DNA of 64,000 nucleotides from Apoda limacodes (lineage: Eukaryota; Arthropoda; Insecta; Lepidoptera; Limacodidae), in contig OX291546.1 in NCBI GenBank assembly GCA_946406115.1, positions 15,927,019-15,991,018 on the forward strand. The letters run 5' to 3'. The notes under the pieces were generated by a model. The model saw only the letters and a list, made by a program, of their open reading frames with translations, did no database searches and was not told the origin of the DNA. The position numbers were made by a program, and so were the translations under genes. Shown here one piece after another: positions 11,774 to 23,098 of this stretch; within the stretch, counting starts at the first letter, position 1, and each line of letters starts with the position of its first letter.

Positions 11774-11798
11774 TATATATATATATATATATATATAT
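11774..11798. repeat. (TA)n microsatellite
   Basis: Uninterrupted TA dinucleotide tract. Confidence 0.95.
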
Positions 11799-12243
11799 GT
11801 TGCTTTTAGATCCGAGTCAGACTTTTTACAAGTTTAGCTTCCCTGCTTGTCATCGGAGAAGGGTGGAAATGGAGCCAACTTGGATCTAAATTCGGTCAGC
11901 TCCTCCTCACACCCTCAAATTCTCGAGGCTTGCAGTTAACCTAATCTATTCCAAACGTCAAGCCCTGATTTTCCCTAATCTTCTAACAAGTCAGATCCCG
12001 CTTAAATAACCCTTACTGTGTCTGCCCCTGTCCTTGTTCACGCTTCGGCCTACCGAGCGTCTCCTTTCGTCTTGGTTATCATACTGCAGAGCAGCAAGAT
12101 TTCGGGATAAAATTATTATGATAGTAAATAGCAAATATAGAGATATCATTAACATAATACTTTAATATTTAATATATAATAATACTTTAATACTTACATG
12201 CAAAAGAATCGTACCATTCTAATAGGCACCTACCGAATCGTGC

Positions 12244-12440
12244 AGGGTTTTCTTTAATAAAAATAAACATACAGGACAGAATCTACACAAAGGATTATCC
12301 TACCGAATCCTATGAGTGAATCCCTTCACCTCCGAATCCGAACAGTGCGAGGAATTGCGACTCAGGATTCGCGTAGGGTTTTCTTTAATAAGAATATACA
12401 TATATATACAGGACAGGATCTACACAAAGGATTATCCTAC
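12244..12440. repeat. 131-bp-spaced direct duplication
   Basis: GGGTTTTCTTTAATA, then ACAGGACAG and TCTACACAAAGGATTATCCTA, occur twice (12244-12302 and 12375-12440). The second copy has a short AT insertion. Confidence 0.85.
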
Positions 12441-13859
12441 TAAAACATCTCAAAAGACAATCAACCAGATCAGCACTATCTGTTCAAAAAGGGGAGCCTA
12501 CTCCACTGGGCGTCAACCTTTATCTGCGTAGGTCTGGTAACATTTTACTACCCCTCCCAAAACTGTGTTACCTAGTCCCAACCCTAGACTTAATTAGCTC
12601 CCTATCTAATAAAATCAGGGCTTAATTACGGGTTTTTCTCTCACAAAGTAACACAAAATTAACGACATTATATCAAAAGGCGCCGATCCCTGTAGAAACC
12701 TTTTACTCCACTAGGTTCTCTACAAAAATCGGCAGTCCCTTTTCATTAGAGAGTACATAACCAACAATGTCAGCAAATTATCTCCGCATTTTAATATGTA
12801 TCTTTTAGGTTAATCTAAAATTACAACTAACATCCCGGACAAAACCCAACCCAAAAGACCAACATTTTAAATCTAACCCAACCGACCCTTTACCTTTTTT
12901 TAAGACGCGACAACCTAAACAGCCCCTTTACACTGTCTTAACATAATTGTATAAAGAAAGTCCCTCACAAAACCCCATCGTACAAAAACACCAATAAAAA
13001 ACTGACATTGCTAGTCTCAGTCCTCACAAAAAGACACTTACTGTAAATTTATCTCGGCGAAGCGGTTCCAAGGTTATACACAGCGACGGTATTAGATTTC
13101 TTTAAATTAGGAACGCTGCGATGTCAGTAAAAAAGGTTGCCGCAACTGACGCGAATAGCTTATAAACGTTTTCCCCTCCCCAACGATAGACGCTGCCTGA
13201 CCACGCTATACCGTCTAGGATTCGTGACGCCAGTTAATTTTTACTTTATTTTACTTCCACATGTACAAGCATGCCTCACATTTAGCGGCCACTTACATTA
13301 TAGTAATAATCGAATAAATAAATCGAAAGCGTAAACCGATTTTACTAATTTCTTTATCCATTGATCTAGATTCTCCCCTTTTCCATGACTCGATTACTCA
13401 GATTCGATTAGTTTACATAATGGAGTCACGTCGTAAACGGCGCTGAGTCTACTCTACTATCCCTTTCGCACCCTACAGCGTTTGTATTAGGTACCTAAGC
13501 ATAATCGGACGATACTCTCCATATAGTTTAACCACCTGGTGTCTGCTACTTTACGAATCGGTCAGATTTAACGAGTAATTATTTTTGTGTTGATGGTTTT
13601 TAGGATTCTACCGCGATTTACGCCTCATCACGTTGGTCTAAACACATTAATAGAAGACCGGTAAGGATATCCGGACCACTCACTAACTTCATACTCCAAG
13701 GACCTCATTTCAATCTACTTATTAGGAGTATTCGATTGGTATGAATTATGAAGGTGGTTAATCAAAGTTATATTTATTATTGATTAAGTTGATTTTAATT
13801 ACCTTCCCTCTTAAAACTTAAATTAGTATGGCAACACCGTGTGGTGGAGTCTAGATCAC

Positions 13860-14170
13860 TACATCAGCTTTCATGCAAAATACAGATATTGACGAGATCT
13901 ATCACTTCTGTAAGGAAACTACTAGTCTACGATCAATAGTTACGGAGATATAGCGATTAAAACTTTAACAGCTGTCATCAGAAATGAAGATCTCAAATAG
14001 ATCTATCACTTCTGTAAGGAAACTAGTCTACGATCAAAAGTTAAAGTTAACGATCATAGTTTGACAGCTGTCATCGCAAATGAAGATCTCGATGAGACCT
14101 ATATCTTCTGTTATCTACGATCAATAGTTATGGAGATATAGCAATTTATAGTTTGATAGCTGTCATAAGA
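13860..14170 (-). repeat. ~100-bp tandem repeat, three units (right arm)
   Basis: Same unit as 2064-2525 but inverted. CAGCTGTCAT recurs near 13968, 14063 and 14156, with ATCTATCACTTCTGTAAGGAAACTA between. Confidence 0.88.
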
Positions 14171-14274
14171 AATCTCGATTTCGTCCTATCACTATGCAAA
14201 AAATTCTTGTAAAGTGAAGAAAAAATCCCAAATTACTTTATTTAAATTACAAGTACAGAAAACCATTACATCAA

Positions 14275-14700
14275 ATCAAATTTTTAGGCTTCTGTACCTG
14301 AAAGGTAATTAGGAACCCTATTACTAAGTTTCGCTCTCCGTCCGTCCGTCTGTCACCAGGCTGTATCTCGTGAACCGTTAGACAGTTGAAATTTTCACAG
14401 AAGATGTATTTCTGTTGCCGCTATAACAACAAATAATAGAAAACAGAATAAAATAAATATTTAAGGGGGCTCCCATACAACAAACGTGATTTTTTTGCTC
14501 GATTTTGCTTGATACTGATTACGGCAACAGGTAGACGCTTGAAATATTTACAGAATATTTAGTTACAAAGTCGCTTTAAAAATTAATTATTAAATGAAAA
14601 AAAAACATATATTTAAGGGGGCTCCCGTACAACAAACGTGTTTTTTTTGCCTTTTTTTATAGATAATGGTACGGAACGCTTTGTAACTGCGTTAGTTCAA
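14275..14700 (-). mobile_element. 'GGTACGGAACC' family repeat, copy 2
   Basis: Minus-strand copy with TGTTGTATGGGAGCCCCCTT, the GCGGCAACAGAAATACATCTTCTG segment, CGTGAACCG/GATACAGCCTGGTGACAGACGG, and a final ...CAGAAGCCTAAAAA. The GGGGGCTCCCATACAACAAACGTG block occurs twice (14465 and 14620), an internal duplication. It has separated the right-arm minisatellite from the right-arm ~100-bp repeats. Confidence 0.85.
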
Positions 14701-14857
14701 CTCACTACAAAAAAAAATTCAGAACATTTTCATTTAAGAGTCGACTCAAAATGCTTTTTATTTTAATTTAGTAAAATCCATAAGTGCACTAATTAAAGTG
14801 CACTGACTCACTCTTTATGTTAATTGAGTAAAGCTATCTGTTAGTGATTGTACCATT

Positions 14858-14940
14858 TCTGGCGAGTTCAGAATCTGGACAGTTGCGAATCTGGCGAGTT
14901 GAGAATCTTGCGAGTTGCGAATCTGGCGAGTTGCTCATAA
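14858..14940 (-). repeat. 16-bp minisatellite, right arm
   Basis: Minus-strand copies of CAACTCGCCAGATTC, about five degenerate units, with the same flank (TTTATGAGCAACTCGCCAGATTCGCAACTCG) as the left arm at about 1761. Confidence 0.88.
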
Positions 14941-15180
14941 AGGAAGCCTCCACCATGGCACCCCACTTTTTGCGGTCCCTTTGCCAACCGCATCCATATT
15001 ACCCGCCACCCTTATAAGGTCATCAGACCATCAAGCTGGAGCGCGTCCCACGATTCGCTTTCCGATATGCCGTCTCTACTGGACAGGAAGGACAGGAAAC
15101 GCCTGCTTAATCGGCCATCGACCGGTCCTCTGATAGACGTGGCCAGCCCACTGCCTGTTCAGCTTGTTAATTTTGCGACC
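14941..15180 (-). pseudogene. RTE-like LINE, C-terminal fragment
   Basis: The minus-strand reading gives QWAGHVYQRTGRWP, then VGRAPA*WSDDLIRVAGN, then in a shifted frame RKKWGAMVEASFMSNSPDSQ, where the minisatellite begins. WAGHV...WSDDL...AG is the C-terminal pattern of lepidopteran RTE-like polyproteins. Stops and a frameshift show it is dead. The reading runs directly into the 16-bp repeat, so that repeat is the 3' end of this LINE family. Confidence 0.75.
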
Positions 15181-15239
15181 TTGTTCTTCGTCAACTTTTC
15201 TTAGTTCTCTTCAGGATGTCCTATGACACCTCAGTTAGA

Positions 15240-15650
15240 AACTACAAATAGTAAATTCATTAAATATTTGCTATCCGCTAAGTTACATCAAAGTCCTTAG
15301 AACATGTTACTTACTTTAATAAAAATCACTTGTCCTAATACCTATATCGAAAGTATGTTTGTTATTTCGAAGCAAGCAGTGAATTAAGCTGATTTTTGGC
15401 GGAAATATTGTTAAAGGGAGGGACAGAGAAATGATATAGGATCATAAAACGATTTGTTTTGTATTATCTATACTATGCACGATTAGTTAAAAATTTGAAT
15501 GCCTATTGTGGCCTTTATTCCAAATGTCCAACAAGATCGGCCCTCTTGCGATGTGGAAACGAGTAGTTCATATATTGCGAGATTTTCGTTTCCTCGTAGG
15601 TTACCGGCATTCCAGCCTTTTTAACCGACAAAAAACAAAAGGAGGAGGTT
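15240..15650. other. no recognisable gene
   Basis: AT-rich. The only named piece is an AACCGACAAAAAACAAAAGGAGGAGGTTCTT motif at 15629-15653; related motifs occur near 1938, 36250 and 63640. Confidence 0.4.
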
Positions 15651-15654
15651 CTTA

Positions 15655-15912
15655 ATTATAAATAAATATATTTGGACATAACACATAGCGCCATCTGGCC
15701 CCAAAGTAAGCAAAGCTTGTGTTATGGCTACCAGACAGCGGATACAAATACATATATTACTTTTTTTTTGTAAATACTTACATATTATACATAATTACAC
15801 CCAGACTCAAGACAAACACAAATGTTTATTACACTAATGTTTGTTCAGTGCTGGAATCGAACCCACACCCTCTGCACAGCAGTCGGCCACACTACCAATT
15901 AGGCTGCGAGGG
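15655..15912 (-). mobile_element. tRNA-derived SINE
   Basis: On the minus strand the head contains GCCTAATTGGTAG (A-box-like, about 15894-15906) and GGTTCGATTCC (perfect B box, 15853-15863), the spacing of an RNA polymerase III internal promoter. The body has CTTGAGTCTGGGTGTAATT, GTCTGGTAGCCATAACACAAG and GGGGCCAGATGGCG, and a 3' AT-rich end. No clean target duplication was found. Confidence 0.8.
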
Positions 15913-15949
15913 AGATTTGACCTGTATTTTGAAAGGCTCAAGGCCTAAA

Positions 15950-16600
15950 TCCTTGCATAACAGTTGCAGGAGCATCTCTCGAAAGAGTCCAGAGATAAAA
16001 GTACCTAGGCGCATGGGTCAATGAAGAATGGGAGTCCGACAATGACATCAAGGTCCAGATTGAAATAGCTCGTGCGTCTTTCAATAAAATGAAAAAGGTA
16101 CTTGGCAATAAAAAACTCGACGTAAATCTAAGAGTACGAATGCTTCAGTGCTACATGTGGCCAATAGTATTTTATGGCTGTGAGGCATGGACCATAAAAG
16201 AGCACATGTGCCAAAAACTAGAGGCCTTAGAAATGTGGTTTTACCGATGTATGCTCCGAATAAGCTAGGTTCACAGAGTCAGGAATGAAGAAGTACTTCG
16301 ACGTGTCAAGAAATCCTGAGAACTCATGAAAAACATCAAGAGATGTAAAATAGCCTATCTGGGACATGTATTGAGTCATGAGCGTTATCATCTTCTCCAG
16401 AAAATAATGATGGGAAAGATTGAGGGGAAAAGACGCGTCAGAGTAAGAAAAATGTCTTGGCTACGAAATATTAGACAATGGACCGGTATCGCACACGTAG
16501 AAAAACTTTTTCGTCTGGCGAGGGACAAGGAGAGATATGCGGAGTTGACGGCCAACCTCCAGTAGTGGAGAGGCACTGCTAGAAGAAGAAGCAAGGCCTC
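15950..16600 (+). pseudogene. RTE-like LINE, RT C-terminal region
   Basis: The frame from 15958 gives YLGAWVNEE, ARASFNKMKKVL, CYMWPIVFYGCEAWT, LEMWFYRCMLRI, CKIAYLGHVLSHERY, IMMGKIEGKR and SWLRNIRQWTG, then a stop at 16563. These are the conserved blocks after the RT fingers/palm in RTE-like LINEs. At least three in-frame stops are present (within VQR*KYLG, after RIS, after KKS). The 3' end reads AGAAGAAGAAGC. Inactive. Confidence 0.9.
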
Positions 16601-16604
16601 AGCT

Positions 16605-18145
16605 GGCCAAGTAAAGGCAAATTAGACAGCCTGCTTGTCTTGCCTTGCTATGGCTTGTCATCGCTCGCCTTTTCCTTTTTTTCTTTTCCTTCGACGCTTG
16701 CCTCACTTCCCAAGTGTAGGTGAATGACCAACGAGTAAGGTGTTGGCATAGCTTATCATAACTTGGGATAGTTTCATGTTCAACACACTTCAGCAGCTTA
16801 ATCGGTCAAGTAAGAGAGATTGATTTATGATATTATGGTATATTAGGGTATTTTCGGAGACCAATAAACTTGCCATACTTGGGCCGGACGTTAGTACACA
16901 CTAACTGACTGATTGATAAAATTTTGCACAGAGGTTTCAGTTATAACTCAAATTAAAGGATTTTATTCATCCTCTAAGGATAGACAATGGGGGTTGGAAA
17001 TTCGTTTCAAAATCCGTCATTTTTAAAGCCAAATGCATAAAAATTTGGCCAAACCTTCAGGTTAAAATAAGAAATAAATATGATTTACGTGTTTCATCGA
17101 TTTTGAAAAATCATCCCCTATAGGGCAAAATAAGGAATGCAAATTTGTATAGCAGTTAAAGCTCCTTTTTTTCCAAAAGTCTACGAATACGAAGTCGTGG
17201 AATAAGCTAGTATTGAAAAAATATTTATTTAGTTAATAAACGTACCAGGACTTCTTAAGATGCTAGGTACTTTTATGTGACCCAAACCTCTTGTCTGACA
17301 AACATTCTCGTACTAGCACGTAGCACTCAGTATCGTAGTTTTGTAGCACTTTGAATCGTAGCTTCGTAGCAATTGGTGTGCGTGGTACTAGTGGAAGAAA
17401 CTAAGCGAGCCGCCAGAAGTCGACGCCGCGCACTACATTCAGTCTTGCTGTGACGAGGTGCAGTCCTCATCGAAACGTCAAAGTTAAGAGTGGCATAAGG
17501 TTTGATTGAATTTTGAGAGAGTAAATCAAGTTCAAATAAATGATAAAAAAACATGTCGATACTTCATTATAATTCCAAGGTCTGATATTAGCAAAAACCA
17601 AATACAACAACGCATACGCATTTTTTTAATTTAGCCTTGTGCTAAACATATAATTCGGACTGCCCAGTAGCTCTTTCTTCATAACGTAAGTACCTACCTA
17701 CTGCAATATTTCTAACAAACAACAATATCTTATCGACTTACGTAAGTATATAGATAGACAAGATAAACCTTCAGGTGAAAAGAAAAGTCCAACAAGGTTT
17801 TGGCAATCGTTATCGATCAATCTAAGATAATCACATTAATTACATTTTTTAGTGATACCCATACCAATAACAGCGTCACAATACTGACAGTTGTAATCAG
17901 TAGCTTCAATACACTGACTAGTTTTACGCAGTAAGTAAAAAGTCATGGAAAAATAAAAAATGGGACCTGGTTTGGAACCCTAACAGTCCTAAAAGAATTA
18001 ATTAAGAGTTATTAAAATATCGCCATTGTAAAGTTACCTATTTAATATCTTGCGTTCTCTAATGGTCTATAAAAATCAAAGATTTAGAGCACCTGATGTA
18101 GAACCCAAAGAGTGCAACCAAACTGTAAAAGATATTTTTTATACC
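16605..18145. other. no recognisable gene
   Basis: I see no exon or named repeat; only short open frames. Confidence 0.4.
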
Positions 18146-18149
18146 ACAA

Positions 18150-18480
18150 CGAACAAGCTAACGTCCGCCTGACGGTGAGCGGTCACCGTAGACTATGGAC
18201 GCTTGCATCACCAGGGGTATCACTCGCGTTTTCAACTTCTTTCTTGAAGAACCCCATACTGTAGTCCTTAGAGAAAACCTTAGCAGGAAGCTCATTCCAC
18301 AACCCAAGCGTACGCGGGAGGAAGTTTCTCTGAAACGGCACTAAAACCGGCTCCTCTGTATTCTTGTGTGGGCAAGCCTACGTAGCACTTTCAAGTGTGA
18401 CCACCTCCGTAAGGTTCATCTAATCAACCTTGACTACTGTAGCATCAAGGCTCATGGATCAGCTAGCCCCGGTTTCCCAA
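18150..18480 (-). pseudogene. Jockey-like LINE C-terminus and 3' end, copy A
   Basis: The minus strand reads FQRNFLPRTLGLWNELP, then MGFFKKEVENAS. This is the terminal block of lepidopteran Jockey-type ORF2, followed by GGTGATGCAAGCGTCCATAGTCTACGGTGACCGC. The same sequence recurs at 47138-47470 (-) and 40755-40875 (+). Confidence 0.8.
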
Positions 18481-18534
18481 AATTAAAACTTCTTAACCAC
18501 TATGAAAAACTAAGAAGATCAAGAATGAGCAATA

Positions 18535-18836
18535 TAAAAAAATTAGCCAAGTACGAGTCGGACTCGCGCACTGAGGGTTCCTTACGATTATCTATAAAAA
18601 CGAGCAAAAAATTTTGAAGTTTGTTGTATGGGAGCCCTCTTAAATATTTATTTTATTCTGTTTTTTAGTATTTTTTGTTATAGCGGCAACAGAAATACAT
18701 CTTCTGTGAAAATTTAAACTGTCTAACTATCACATTTCATGAGATACAGCCTGGTGACAGACGGACCGACAGCGAAGTCTTAGTAACAGGGTCCCGCTTT
18801 TTACCCTTTGGGAACGGAACCCTAAAAACTGAAACC
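18535..18836 (+). mobile_element. 'GGTACGGAACC' family repeat, copy 3 (near complete)
   Basis: It begins GCCAAGTACGAGTCGGACTCGCGCACTGAGGGTTCC. It continues with TTTGTTGTATGGGAGCCCTCTT, TTATAGCGGCAACAGAAATACATC and GATACAGCCTGGTGACAGACGG, and ends ACGGAACCCTAAAAAC. It is the best-preserved copy of this subfamily in the window. No protein is encoded; the mobilisation mechanism is not visible. Confidence 0.85.
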
Positions 18837-18954
18837 AAGGTACAAGAAATAAATAGAACCAGAAAAAAGAAAAGAAATATATTGCCTACTCAAACTGTCT
18901 TAAAGTAATAAGAATAAAATTACCTACAAAAGTGATATGATTTGTACATAAAAA

Positions 18955-21420
18955 GCAGTTAAATCTCATAAAAAGCCAAGTCTAGAGGTGGATATAAAAA
19001 TAGCAAAAAAAAGGTTATAATATGTGGTGATTTTAACGTAGACTGACTCATAAACTCCTCATTGAGTACTCGCTTAATTAGTCTATTTAAGTCATTTAAC
19101 TTGGAAAATCTCTTTCTAGAGCCTACAAGAATAACTGAAACAACTTCAACATGTTTAGATAACATATTCTGTAACTGTGAATATTTAGAAAAAAACATTA
19201 TAAGTTGTCTGAAATCGGATCATTGTTGTCAAAGTGCTAGCTTTGCCATAACTTGTTCCGAATTAGACAAGGAGATTATATGTAGGCCAATCACTGTTCC
19301 TCGGATAAATAGTTTTTTAGAAAAATTAAAAAAGATGTTAACAATTTTTATAAAAACTTTTTCCAGTCAGTGAATAAAACTTACAATAACATTTTTAAAA
19401 CTAAAACAATAAGATGCAGTTACAGACCTCAATTTAACGATTAGGCTACAAAAGGAATTAAAATAAGCAGAGATAGACTTTATGAATTATATTCACTAAA
19501 ATCGCTTATGCGCGATCCAAGCCTTAATGAACATGTCAAAAAGTATTACATTTTTTTTAAATCAGTCTGTCATGTTGCAATGTCCAATCACAAGCAGAAA
19601 AATTGAATCATCTGATAATGTGATTAAAACTGTTTGAAATATGATCAATAATGAAACTGGTAGATCAAAGGCTCGTGAACAGAACTTTCATATCAAAACA
19701 GACTCTGGTTTATTTGATAATGACGAAAAAGTTGCACAAATATTTAAAAAAAAATTTGGTGAAATATCATCAAAAATAACTAAATCCTTAACTTCATCTT
19801 GCCAAGCTGCTGAATCTATTCTAAAGGACAGCGTTACTGAGTGTTATGTGAACTTTAAACACGTGGATCCCCAAATAATCATCAAAACATTTTAAGATTT
19901 GTGGGGGATGTCTGTTAAGTTAATTAGCTCAATCATTTCAGTTGTTGCTCCCTATCTTGCTGATATATTTAATGTATGAATTGATAATGGTGTATTTCCA
20001 GACCTTATGAAATGCAGTTAATTGATACCTCTTTTTAAATCTGGTGACAAAGAACATCACTCAAATTTTAGACCAATATCTGTTCTACCTGTCTTTAGTA
20101 AGATATTTGAAAAAATCTTGCTAAATCAATTGCTTTCACATTTTTGTATACTTTTACATAATCGACAATTCGGTTTTACTAGGGGACGCTCAACTACTGA
20201 TGCTGGAGCCATGCTTATGAAGTAAATTCTCGCTGCATGGGAGAGTTCCCAGGATGTAGTTGGCGTTTTTTGCGACTTATCAAAGGCGTTTGATTGTGTC
20301 GATCATGCGTTGTTAGCTAAACTAAAATATTATGTTGTTAGAAATAAATCCCTTGAACTTGTAGAATCATACTTAAGCAATAGAATTCAAAAAGTGGTTA
20401 TAAATGGTGCTCAATCTCAGGGATCTCTAGTGAAACTAGGTGTACCACAAAGGTTAATATTAGGGCCTTTCTTGTTTTAGTATATATAAATGACTTAGCC
20501 TTTATGGTGCAAAAGTTGACAGACATAGTATAATTTGCGGATGACACTTTATTATTGTTTGAAGTGCACAGGAAACACGACAATTCGAACGACATAAATA
20601 GACACCTTATAAAAATTTCAAACTGGTTTACTGTTAATAATCTTGTATTTAATGCTAAATTAACAAAATGCATTAAGTTTTCACTACCTAATGTAATCCA
20701 AATTAGTAGAAATCTGGTATTAAATAATGAAAAATTAGAATTAGTTGATAAAACTGTCTTCTTAGGTATAACTATTGACTCAAGATTGCAGTGGGGTCCA
20801 CAAATTACAGTACTAGCACGTAAACTTAGTTCTGCTGCTTTTGCGGTGAGGAAAATCAGACAATTGACTAACATAACCACAGCAAGACTTGTTTACTTTG
20901 CTTATTTCCACAGTGTCATGTCATATGGCATTTTGCTATGGGGTTCTGCTGCTGATATTCAAATCATATTTATATTACAAAAATTTATATTATATTGCAG
21001 TACGAAGCATTTATGAGCTAGGTAGCCGAGATTCTCTCAGGGATTTTTTAAAGAAATAAATATTTTAACGGTACCGTGCCAATATATCTATGAAAATATA
21101 ATGTTTGTCCGTAAAAATATATCCCAATTTCCGAGGAACAGTGATAAGCACAAATTAAATACGAGTAATAAAAATAAACTTGCTATGACAAAATTTAAGC
21201 CAACAAATCATTTATGGGAGGCGGTGTAAACTTTAATAATAAGTTAACTGTAGAAATTCTTAACTTGGGTGACAAACAGTTTAAATTTTATATTAAACAT
21301 CTGCTATGTAAGAAAGCATATTATAATGTAGATGAATATTTGAATGACTCAATTGCATGGCCTAGTATCGCACAAAATTAATATTAGGTTTTCTATTCAA
21401 ACCTAAATAATTTAGCTAAG
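18955..21420 (+). pseudogene. CR1-like LINE ORF2 (endonuclease + RT)
   Basis: An almost full-length but dead ORF2. In order: the AP endonuclease motifs CGDFNVD (19020) and LKSDHC (about 19210); the RT blocks LIPLFKSGDKEHHSNFRPIS (20022), QFGFTRGRSTTDAG, FCDLSKAFDCVDHALL, KLGVPQ and FADDTLLLFEV (about 20540); thumb and C-terminal blocks including FLGITIDSRLQWGPQI, MSYGILLWGSA and ELGSRDSLRDFFKEINIL. Multiple stops and frameshifts lie between the blocks. It is probably continuous with the 3' UTR at 21440-22760. The clade is assigned from block resemblance to CR1/Daphne-type elements. Confidence 0.9.
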
Positions 21421-21439
21421 CTAAGTAACGATGTTATGT

Positions 21440-22760
21440 CTCTGTTGTTTACTTTCTAGTGGTTGATTCCACCTTTGGTTGCCTGGTTTTGGTGGGGCTT
21501 TGGATGTGTGGGGGTGTGGCGCACGAGTACGTACGTATATGTGTGTATATATACATATTTGGATAGATATTGTGTTCTTGATGGCTTGGTTCCTGCATGC
21601 CTGATTGGTAACTGGTTTACACACGGGAGTTTCTTGTCACTTCTTCTCCCCTTAAGCTAGTTTCCGAAGTGATGGTAGTTTAAATGATGTTCATTTGTTG
21701 CCGGGCTGTTGCGTAGGGGCTGGCCCACTTTTGGGTGTGCGACGTCTGTTTGAATGTGTGTATGCATATGTGTATAAGTGCGTGTTTGTGTGTAGCACCC
21801 GCTCGAGTTCGGAGCCCTGCCTCTATCGGGCGGCCGAACGAGGATTGAATCAGATAGGACCTATAAGTTAATTTACATATAGTTCTATTTTATATCTTTT
21901 ATATGTATTTGTATATTTATATATATGTATTATTATATGCCTGTATGTCTATATATGAATATGTGCATGTATGTGTATTTTATATTAACTTTAATATGTA
22001 TATGAATACCTATTTATTTATTAATTTATACGTTTGTAAAATGTAAATATGTATCTATGTGTGTATATATATGTATATGTACGTCTGCTGTGTAATATTA
22101 TATGTTATATGAATATAGTACAATCGAAGTTTTATTGATGTTGCTTGAGTGTGTCATGCTCTCTCAAAGTCTCTGCGGTGGTGGCATGTGCGTCGGGTCG
22201 TTACGTTCCCTAAAACATGGTTGAGCGAAGCGATGGCTGATTAATGTGTCATACTTGTGAACGGGTGCCGCCTGTGGAGGCTGGTCTGCTCTTGCAAACT
22301 TCTTTGTATTCTTAGTATATATATATACATATATGTGTGTAAATGTACGTCTACTGTGTAATATTATATATTATATGAATATATTTTTCTCGGGAGTTAC
22401 TTTAAATCCCGTCACAGAATAATTGAAGGCTATTAACGTATCACATGTTGCCCCCCCTATGCAAACTGAAAAACAATAGGCAATTGAAATATTACCTAAA
22501 TATTGATTGTTTTTTCTAAATCAAACTATTTACATTGTAAATCTTGTTTATTTAGTGTTTCAATACAAAACATGTATTTATTAGTTGATTCACTATAATT
22601 TTATGTTTCGTTTGTGATTTTACAAAGATTATCTATTGGACGCACGCAATAAAACAGTATTGTAATTAGTTTGTAAAGCTAGTTGTAGTTAATTTACTTG
22701 ACGATTCGAAAGTGTTCTTAGTAACCCACTTGAATAAAAAAAAAATTTGATTTTAATTTC
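21440..22760 (+). mobile_element. CR1-like LINE 3' UTR, copy 1 (interrupted)
   Basis: Segments 21440-21890 and 22530-22760 together match 51300-51998 almost base for base. The match includes GGTTGCCTGGTTTTGGTGGGG, GAGTTTCTTGTCACTTCTTCTCC, ATCGGGCGGCCGAACGAGGATTG and TAGTTAATTTACTTGAC, ending TTGAATAAAAA...TTTGATTTT. About 640 bp of AT microsatellite plus a 204-bp repeat interrupts copy 1. GAGTTTCTTG...TTCTTCTC and the terminal TTGAATAAA are hallmarks of lepidopteran CR1 3' ends. Confidence 0.85.
22117..22320 (+). mobile_element. SINE-like 204-bp repeat, copy 1
   Basis: From AGTACAATCGAAGTTTTATTG to CTTCTTTGTATTCTTAGTA it is about 95% identical to 62335-62540. It contains GTGTCATGCTCTCTCAAAG, GGGTCGTTACGTTCCCTAAA and GAACGGGTGCCGCCTGTGG. 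I see no A/B boxes or open frame. It is inserted in an AT-rich tract inside the CR1 3' UTR. Confidence 0.85.
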
Positions 22761-22810
22761 ATATAAAAAATCAAGTAAATTAAGCTAAGCTAGCTTCTTC
22801 TTCCAGTTAA

Positions 22811-23098
22811 ATTCCATTCTTTAGAATCTACTGTGCCTGATTATATAAGACTTAACTTAATTACAAGACAATTAGGTTAGTATATTATTATTATATGTTG
22901 AGGAATTTTATATGACTTCCTTTGTTGCCATAAAAACAAGCTCAATGAAACAAAAATACCAAATAGTATCAATTACTTCTATTACATTTTCAATGGTACA
23001 AGACATAAAATTCCACAACATATAATAAACTATACTGACCTAATTGCCTTGTCATTAAATAAAATATTTTAGGCACAGTAGATTCTAAAAAATGGAAT
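22811..23098. mobile_element. foldback element, ~288 bp
   Basis: The left arm (ATTCCATTCTTTAGAATCTACTGTGCCT ... AATTAGGT.AGTATA ... TTATATGTTG.GGAATTTTAT) is matched by the inverted right arm ending at 23098. The arms are about 100 bp each. Such long-arm, short-loop elements are foldback-type MITEs. No coding capacity. Confidence 0.85.

Larger units (their letters stand above)
10140..13855. other. 3.7-kb gene-free stretch
   Basis: No domain or splice-supported exon on either strand; the longest open frame (10251-10553, +) is unrecognised. Contents: TA microsatellites at 11130-11158 and 11774-11798, and an imperfect duplication of a ~60-bp segment at 12244-12302 and 12375-12440. On the minus strand near 12540-12556 the sequence GGAGGGGTAGTAAAATGTTACC looks like a polypurine tract followed by an LTR-type TG. 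An eroded LTR element is possible but not shown. Confidence 0.45.

Noticed and set aside
15853..15906. Possible tRNA gene from A and B boxes
   Set aside because: The acceptor and anticodon stems do not form, and the downstream body is SINE sequence; scored as a SINE head.
20398..20880. 160-codon minus-strand ORF
   Set aside because: Antisense shadow of the CR1-like RT, whose plus-strand blocks (FADDT, FLGITIDS) are unmistakable.
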